A stretch of 64,000 nt of DNA, taken from Cacconaster sp045599325 (GTDB lineage: Bacteria > Bacteroidota > Bacteroidia > Bacteroidales > UBA932). Each line of letters opens with the position of its first letter. Within the stretch, counting starts at the first letter, position 1. Shown here piece after piece: positions 60,124 through 64,000 of the stretch. The position numbers and the translations under genes are program-made. The notes under the pieces were generated by a model, which saw only the letters and a list, made by a program, of their open reading frames with translations, did not search any database and had not been told where the DNA came from. Location of the stretch: the NCBI GenBank assembly GCA_045599325.1, contig JAZRVT010000031.1, positions 108,369 through 172,368 on the forward strand. The letters run 5' to 3'.

Positions 60124-61362
60124 TCAGTTGACCTTGGCGCCGAGGAAGATGAAGGCCCCGGAGCTATTTTCTCGGATTGCGAAGACGAAAGGATGATCAA
60201 TCTGAACGACAGTAACAACAGACTGATGAAATTCCGGGCCCGGAGCCCAGCTCATATTAGTTATTGCAGTCACCGCCGACGCCTCGGTTCCATTCAGGTT
60301 CACAGAGATTTTTGCCCTATGGATTGTGGTCAGGCCGGTTATCAAATCATCGCTCAAATTAGAATAGTTATAATTCCCGGAAAGAACATTATTCATACCC
60401 ATCTTCTCAAGCTTTTTATCAAAGTCCTCACCTCGCAATAACGTCGATACATCGAACTGAGGGAGCTTCAGGATATAAGAATGGTCGGTGCCGCCATAGG
60501 ACACCCTGCCAGCGTAGTTTGCAAACTTTTCGGCGCTGAGATTCTTCATGAATCTGTCAAACCCGCTGCCAGAAGGCATCACCGCCACAAAACTGTATCT
60601 TCCTGAGGCGTAAGGGACAGAGCAGACAGCCACATCCTTGTCAACATAGCATTTGACGCTGGCCCAAGAGAAGAAAGGGACATCGCGTGAGGTAGATTTC
60701 TTTCCCGTAAATGTCAAATACTCAACTCCAGGGTTAAGACGCCAGGCCGCATTGAAATAGATGGTATTTGACAGAACGAACTGAGAGTCCTCAAAGATGT
60801 CCGCCCCAAGGTGGTCCATCATTCCGTTTGTGCTTCGTTCAATCCACCCGTCAATCTCCTGCTTCGCTTTCGGAGTACCGAATTCAAGAACCTTGTTGAA
60901 TGAATCATAATTCTGCTCGAGAGCATTGAGGAAAGGTCTCTTGACTGAGAAACCGCTGTTCATCCAGAATGCGTTGGCTATTGAAATCTCCACATCCGGA
61001 TCCGCACTGCACATTTGCTGAGTCATCAACTTATAATACTCGTTGATATCATCTGCACTTCCTTTCAGTCCAAGGGTACTGGCAATATTGTCATATGTCG
61101 TTCCCGATGCGCCGTTGGCCAGCATAGAGAAAGCCGCAGAAATGCTGTAAGGTGAAATGATGATGTCGTCTCCTTCGTAAAGTTTCTTGAGAAGCTCCAT
61201 CCCGAAGGCATTTTCTGCCTTGAGGATGTTTTCCTGAGCCTTTGTCAAGACAATGCCATCATCAAACACATCCTCATCGACCCCAAACTCCCTCTCGCTG
61301 CAGGATATTGCAAAAATGCAGGCCACTGCGTATATCGATAACACTAACCGTTTCATAATCAC
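60124..61362 (-). CDS. Serpin lipoprotein
   Basis: A 412-residue serpin, a suicide inhibitor of proteases. It has a lipobox (CIFAISCSE), so it is probably surface-anchored. Serpin landmarks: NAFGMELLKKL, ISPYSISAAFSMLANGASG, ANAFWMNSGFSV, LSNTIYFNAAWRL, VAVMPSGSGFDRFM, and near the C-terminus the hinge NLNGTEASAVTAITN, IDHPFVFAIREN and FLGAKVN. The hinge has small residues at P12-P9, as required for loop insertion, so it is probably inhibitory. By position the P1 residue would be Trp372, with a longer P' side than in human alpha-1-antitrypsin; that is an estimate. The gene follows the C10-like gene by nine bases. Target candidates are host proteases or C10 peptidases. Confidence 0.92.
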   Translation of the reverse strand: MIMKRLVLSIYAVACIFAISCSEREFGVDEDVFDDGIVLTKAQENILKAENAFGMELLKKLYEGDDIIISPYSISAAFSMLANGASGTTYDNIASTLGLKGSADDINEYYKLMTQQMCSADPDVEISIANAFWMNSGFSVKRPFLNALEQNYDSFNKVLEFGTPKAKQEIDGWIERSTNGMMDHLGADIFEDSQFVLSNTIYFNAAWRLNPGVEYLTFTGKKSTSRDVPFFSWASVKCYVDKDVAVCSVPYASGRYSFVAVMPSGSGFDRFMKNLSAEKFANYAGRVSYGGTDHSYILKLPQFDVSTLLRGEDFDKKLEKMGMNNVLSGNYNYSNLSDDLITGLTTIHRAKISVNLNGTEASAVTAITNMSWAPGPEFHQSVVTVVQIDHPFVFAIRENSSGAFIFLGAKVN

Positions 61363-61371
61363 ATTGTCATA

Positions 61372-62025
61372 TTACTGAATCCCATATATCATTTCTGCAG
61401 AGCCACTGAACGGCCAACCTGTTGTGGCCGTAGAGAAGTAGCCATCTTGTTGCCCATTCCAACCCCAATTGATATGATAGAAGGAATCCTCCCAATTTAC
61501 CACCTCATAGGTTTCCATGCCATCTTCAATGTCAATTCCTTGGTCTTCAAACATCGCCCTAACTTCAGCATCCGTAAATAGTGTTCCTTCACCTACTTGC
61601 CCGTCTATTAACCACCTGTAGTGTAAAGTTGAAGTCATGCTCTGAGTTTTGTACCCATCGACAATATAGGCATGCCAACCAGAGATAACCCCTCCACCCG
61701 AGGATTGAGCAGATGAACCATTTCCATTGAATATCAATGGTCTGCTATTATCTAGTTCATTAAAAGCAATTGTGGAGTTCAGACTAGTTCTTGTACCCGA
61801 TAGACCATATTGAGCAAGTGCTGGGATTACATTATTAAATTCAGTTCCACTGCCATAAGCATAATACTTCATACCGGTTCTATCGCTCACATCCACATCG
61901 GGGTCTATATAATCAGACTTACAAAGAGGCATAGTGTCATTTACGCCTAGTTGTTCATTAATTTCCATCTCAGAACAAGATAGTATACAACAGAATACCG
62001 ACAAGTATAGAACCACATTTTTCAT
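61372..62025 (-). CDS. C10 (streptopain-like) peptidase homologue lacking the catalytic Cys region
   Basis: A 217-residue lipoprotein (LSCSE, Cys17). From about residue 52 it aligns by eye with the C-terminal half of streptopain: GMKYYAYGSGTEFNNVIPAL, LDNSRPLIFNG, GWHAYIVDGY with the catalytic His at 118, and FYHINWGWNGQQDGYF (182-197) with the supporting Asn and Trp. The propeptide and the segment with the catalytic Cys are missing, and I see no trace of them upstream in any frame. A loop of about 55 residues is inserted between the His and Asn/Trp regions. It cannot be a normal cysteine peptidase. It may be a decayed gene, or a decoy or inhibitor that works with the serpin. Confidence 0.8.
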   Translation of the reverse strand: MKNVVLYLSVFCCILSCSEMEINEQLGVNDTMPLCKSDYIDPDVDVSDRTGMKYYAYGSGTEFNNVIPALAQYGLSGTRTSLNSTIAFNELDNSRPLIFNGNGSSAQSSGGGVISGWHAYIVDGYKTQSMTSTLHYRWLIDGQVGEGTLFTDAEVRAMFEDQGIDIEDGMETYEVVNWEDSFYHINWGWNGQQDGYFSTATTGWPFSGSAEMIYGIQ

Positions 62026-62051
62026 AAGAACTATTTATTAAATATTTTGCT

Positions 62052-62081
62052 GAAATTTAGAAAATAAAAATGACATTCCAA
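62052..62081 (-). promoter_or_regulatory. Promoter of the C10-like/serpin unit
   Basis: On the minus strand TTG, a 19-base spacer and TAAATTTC fit the Bacteroidota layout with one deviation in the last base of the -7 box. The mRNA leader would be about 20 bases. Confidence 0.6.
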
Positions 62082-62185
62082 ATTTTTCAAGTAAAATAAT
62101 AATAGCTCTCAGACGCTGACACTCAATTTGTAAGTAATAATTTATCTGTCGGTAAGATGAATTGCCCCTTCAAAATTCTTCAGCA

Positions 62186-62285
62186 TTCTTCAGCGTCTCC
62201 TTCATAGCGGCAGTCCTGCAAAATTACAAAAAGAAATTTCTACTTTTGCATTCAAATCAGGAAGCGATGCAGGCGAAACGCCGAC
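62186..62285. repeat. Right copy of the 100-base perfect direct repeat
   Basis: Identical to the left copy over 100 bases. Here the plus-strand -7 box TACTTTTG serves the ferredoxin gene. The duplicated recQ promoter box TAATTTTG, on the minus strand at 62219-62226, now reads towards the C10-like gene through an 11-codon stub (MKETLKNAEEF) left from the recQ start. Confidence 0.95.
62241..62248 (+). promoter_or_regulatory. -7 promoter box of the NapH-like gene
   Basis: TACTTTTG on the plus strand, 18 bases upstream of the start codon. It is inside the right copy of the direct repeat; the left copy has the same box at 60029-60036. Confidence 0.5.
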
Positions 62286-62944
62286 ACGAATCTTTCAAGC
62301 GCAGGCGCTGGGCAGTAAGGATCATCAATCTGTTTGTCCTTACCGGACTGATCCTGCTGATGGTCCGCTACTGGCACGCTATGCCGGCGTGGCTGATTGT
62401 CCTGCTCTGCGCTGTTTCTCTGGCGATACTCCTCACAGGCAGGGCCTGGTGCGGCTACGCCTGCCCGGTAGGGTTCCTCCTCGACATATTCTGGTTGATT
62501 TCCAAACGGCTTCACGTCAGAAGCCTGAAACGGGGCGAGAGATTCAACCGCTTCATCCGGTGGTTCAAATGGTTTTTCCTGGTATTCTACACAGTCCTGC
62601 ACTTCGTGCTCGGAATAGACCCGGGATGGCTGCTGACAGTCCTTCTCCTTGTCACTGCTCCGTTCCTGGTGCGTTTCTGGTGCAGTTTCTGTCCCGTCGG
62701 CACTCTGCTCGGACTGCTGAACAGGACCAGTGTAATGAAAATCAGCAAAAATGCCGAGACCTGTGTCAGCTGCTCGGCCTGCTCCCGTGTATGCCCGATG
62801 CAGGACAAACGCATTTACTCCCAGAAACAGAGCGGCGTCACACGCAGCGGCGCCTGCATCCTGTGCGGCGAGTGTGTCGCCAGCTGCCCGAAGAAGGGAG
62901 CCCTCAAACTTGACATCCTTGGCAAAAGGCTGATTGAATCATAG
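62267..62944 (+). CDS. 4Fe-4S ferredoxin-type membrane protein (NapH/YccM family)
   Basis: A 225-residue protein with about four membrane helices and iron-sulfur motifs. After the helices comes the NapH-type signature AWCGYACPVGFLLDIFW, and later WCSFCPVGTLLGL. Two classical 4Fe-4S cluster motifs follow (CVSCSACSRVCP and CILCGECVASCP). It probably passes electrons from a quinol across the membrane; the partner is unknown. The ATG of MQAKRRHESFK is preferred. An in-frame ATG 105 bases upstream lies in the inserted segment and would read through the promoter, so it is not used. Confidence 0.9.
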   Translation: MQAKRRHESFKRRRWAVRIINLFVLTGLILLMVRYWHAMPAWLIVLLCAVSLAILLTGRAWCGYACPVGFLLDIFWLISKRLHVRSLKRGERFNRFIRWFKWFFLVFYTVLHFVLGIDPGWLLTVLLLVTAPFLVRFWCSFCPVGTLLGLLNRTSVMKISKNAETCVSCSACSRVCPMQDKRIYSQKQSGVTRSGACILCGECVASCPKKGALKLDILGKRLIES

Positions 62945-63035
62945 TCTTGAGAGCATGGATGGAAGGCCAGTAACAGCCTCTTTCACCCACATCGTGAATC
63001 CCGGTAGCCTTGCTGTAGTAGAATGACAATTCCTA

Positions 63036-64000
63036 TCATAAGCCATGATAAAGGAATTCCCTTAATGAAAGGTGGATAATTCCATCTTCATCACTTCTTT
63101 TTACCAGAGGGTTCATTGAAATGACATACTTCGGATAATTGTCATTAATCTTTTTGAGATTACCGAATTCTCTTTCTCTTGTGCTTTCATCTGATATCAG
63201 ATAAGAGACTTGAACATATATTCTCTGTCCCAGATTAGTGCATACGAAGTCTATCTCCCCAGCTCGCAGTTGTCCGACTTTAACGGTAAATCCATCGTAA
63301 ACAAGCTGGTTGTAAACAACGTTCTCGATAACTTTCTCAATGTCCTTTGACCGTTCGCCACCGACAATCGTGTTGCGTATCCCCATGTCACTAAAATAAA
63401 CCTTGTCGTTGAATTCAAATTCCTTCTTCCCGTGAATATCATATCTTCGGACGTCACTCAGGAGATATGCTTCCGAAAAGAATGATATGTAATCAAGGAT
63501 TATCTTTGTGGCTACATTCTGTCCCTGGGCTTTCATGATATTCATAATGCCCGTAGCGGAGTTTAACTTGCCGACGTTGTCCGCAAGAAACGCTACCAGA
63601 TTATTCAGGAACGGAATATTGCGTATGTCATGGCGTTCGATGACATCTTTCAGCATTATTGTGTTGAACACACTATTGACATACTCCGACACCTGTTCAT
63701 CGTCATCCAGCCCTATTCTTTTCAATCCCGGCAGACCACCGACATTGATGTACTTTAAAAGCGAATCGTCGCTGTCTTGTAGATTATGGAATTCCAGGAA
63801 TTCCCTGTACGTAAGAGGCTGCACGAAGATATCTTGATACCTGCCACCAATCATTGTTCCAAGTTCACTGGACAGAATCCTGGAATTGCTCCCCGTAATG
63901 ATAACGTCCGTATTTTCTTCTGTTCTGTAACTGCGCACGCTCCTTTCCCATTCGGTGATGTCCTGAATTTCATCGACCAGAATGACATTGTGCTTCGACC
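63036..64000 (-). CDS. AAA_14/DUF4143 ATP-binding protein, partial
   Basis: The gene continues beyond the right edge, so the N-terminus and Walker A are missing. What is visible begins with Walker B, VILVDEIQDITEWERSV, then IITGSNSRILSSELG and LTYREFLEF, all typical of AAA_14. The C-terminal DUF4143 part contains a nuclease-like element EIDFVCTNLGQRIYVQVSY. These proteins are widespread in Bacteroidota, often near mobile DNA, and their role is unclear. The sequence is noticeably AT-richer than the core genes of the window, which suggests transfer. The reading frame is open to the edge. Confidence 0.85.
   Translation of the reverse strand, partial: SKHNVILVDEIQDITEWERSVRSYRTEENTDVIITGSNSRILSSELGTMIGGRYQDIFVQPLTYREFLEFHNLQDSDDSLLKYINVGGLPGLKRIGLDDDEQVSEYVNSVFNTIMLKDVIERHDIRNIPFLNNLVAFLADNVGKLNSATGIMNIMKAQGQNVATKIILDYISFFSEAYLLSDVRRYDIHGKKEFEFNDKVYFSDMGIRNTIVGGERSKDIEKVIENVVYNQLVYDGFTVKVGQLRAGEIDFVCTNLGQRIYVQVSYLISDESTREREFGNLKKINDNYPKYVISMNPLVKRSDEDGIIHLSLREFLYHGL

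Larger units (their letters stand above)
60074..62185. other. AT-rich inserted segment with serpin and C10-like genes
   Basis: The 2112-base segment between the two repeats holds a two-gene minus-strand unit and is visibly richer in A/T than the flanks, above all in the right third. There is no transposase, integrase or terminal inverted repeat in it. Its right end shows a 10-base tandem duplication (ATTCTTCAGC twice). It separates recQ from the ferredoxin gene, which would otherwise be divergent neighbours. Acquisition by homologous or illegitimate recombination with duplication of the target is inferred. Confidence 0.75.

Noticed and set aside
59806..60441. Plus-strand frame continuing from the left repeat into the serpin gene
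   Set aside because: It only joins the ferredoxin start stub to antisense serpin sequence and has no family features after the stub.
62026..62185. Missing catalytic-Cys half of the C10-like gene in another frame (frameshift)
   Set aside because: All frames of this AT-rich stretch were looked at; no Cys motif of the C10 family is seen, so this is a true loss and not a simple frameshift.

Overview
The window is chromosomal DNA from a member of the Bacteroidota, most likely the order Bacteroidales. The evidence is a SusC-type TonB-dependent receptor, DUF4295 next to L28/L33, a FimA/FimB-type (type V) pilus operon, Bacteroidales-type secreted lipoproteins, the near absence of Shine-Dalgarno sequences, and repeated -7 boxes of the TAnnTTTG type. 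The DNA looks moderately GC-rich (by eye clearly above 50 %), except for an AT-richer stretch from about 60.1 kb to the right edge, apart from the ferredoxin gene. The genus cannot be fixed from the sequence. There are no tRNA or rRNA genes, no CRISPR array, no complete insertion sequence, and no gene-free stretch longer than 300 bases.

Layout. 0-6.4 kb (minus strand): the 5' part of a SusC receptor with its own promoter, a secreted SGNH hydrolase, and a ridA-MMPL-MFS operon. 6.5-13.2 kb (mostly plus): an ABC-F ATPase, an EamA exporter, an unknown Ig/membrane protein on the minus strand, a DUF218 protein and a GH78 enzyme. 13.3-18.6 kb (minus): translation genes in two units, thrS-infC-rpmI-rplT-lepB and rpmB-rpmG-DUF4295. 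18.6-20.2 kb (plus): DUF4199 membrane protein and a polyprenyl-type glycosyltransferase. 20.2-27.6 kb (minus): secA-lpdA-bactofilin and dnaK. 27.8-39.4 kb (minus): a fimbrial locus. 39.6-41.5 kb (plus): htpG. 41.5-54.2 kb (minus): a tightly packed run valS-tatA-tatC-ABC-F-rlmB-DUF2807-M19 dipeptidase-epimerase-GH78. 54.3-57.0 kb (plus): an L-fucose-isomerase-like protein and an SGNH+EEP fusion. 57.0-60.0 kb (minus): recQ-KdsC-like-maf. 60.0-62.3 kb: an AT-rich insertion flanked by a perfect 100-bp direct repeat, carrying a serpin and a streptopain-like protein without its catalytic cysteine. 62.3-64 kb: a NapH-like ferredoxin protein and the end of an AAA_14/DUF4143 ATPase.

How the parts work together. 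The SusC receptor, two GH78 enzymes, the SGNH hydrolases and the fucose-isomerase-like protein fit a gut or rumen commensal that feeds on plant or host glycans. The fimbrial operon begins with an outer-membrane pair (DUF3575 and an OmpA/TPR-like lipoprotein). It continues with a minor fimbrillin, a FimA-like major subunit, a FimB/Mfa2-like anchor, a fimbrillin-like lipoprotein and a large FimA-Big adhesin. A separate downstream unit encodes a 48-residue peptide and a 709-residue lipoprotein.

The most unusual points are the serpin/C10 island with its duplicated divergent promoter, a near-identical 13-bp palindrome upstream of both chaperone genes dnaK and htpG, an AUA start codon with a strong ribosome-binding site for infC, and the SGNH+EEP fusion enzyme.
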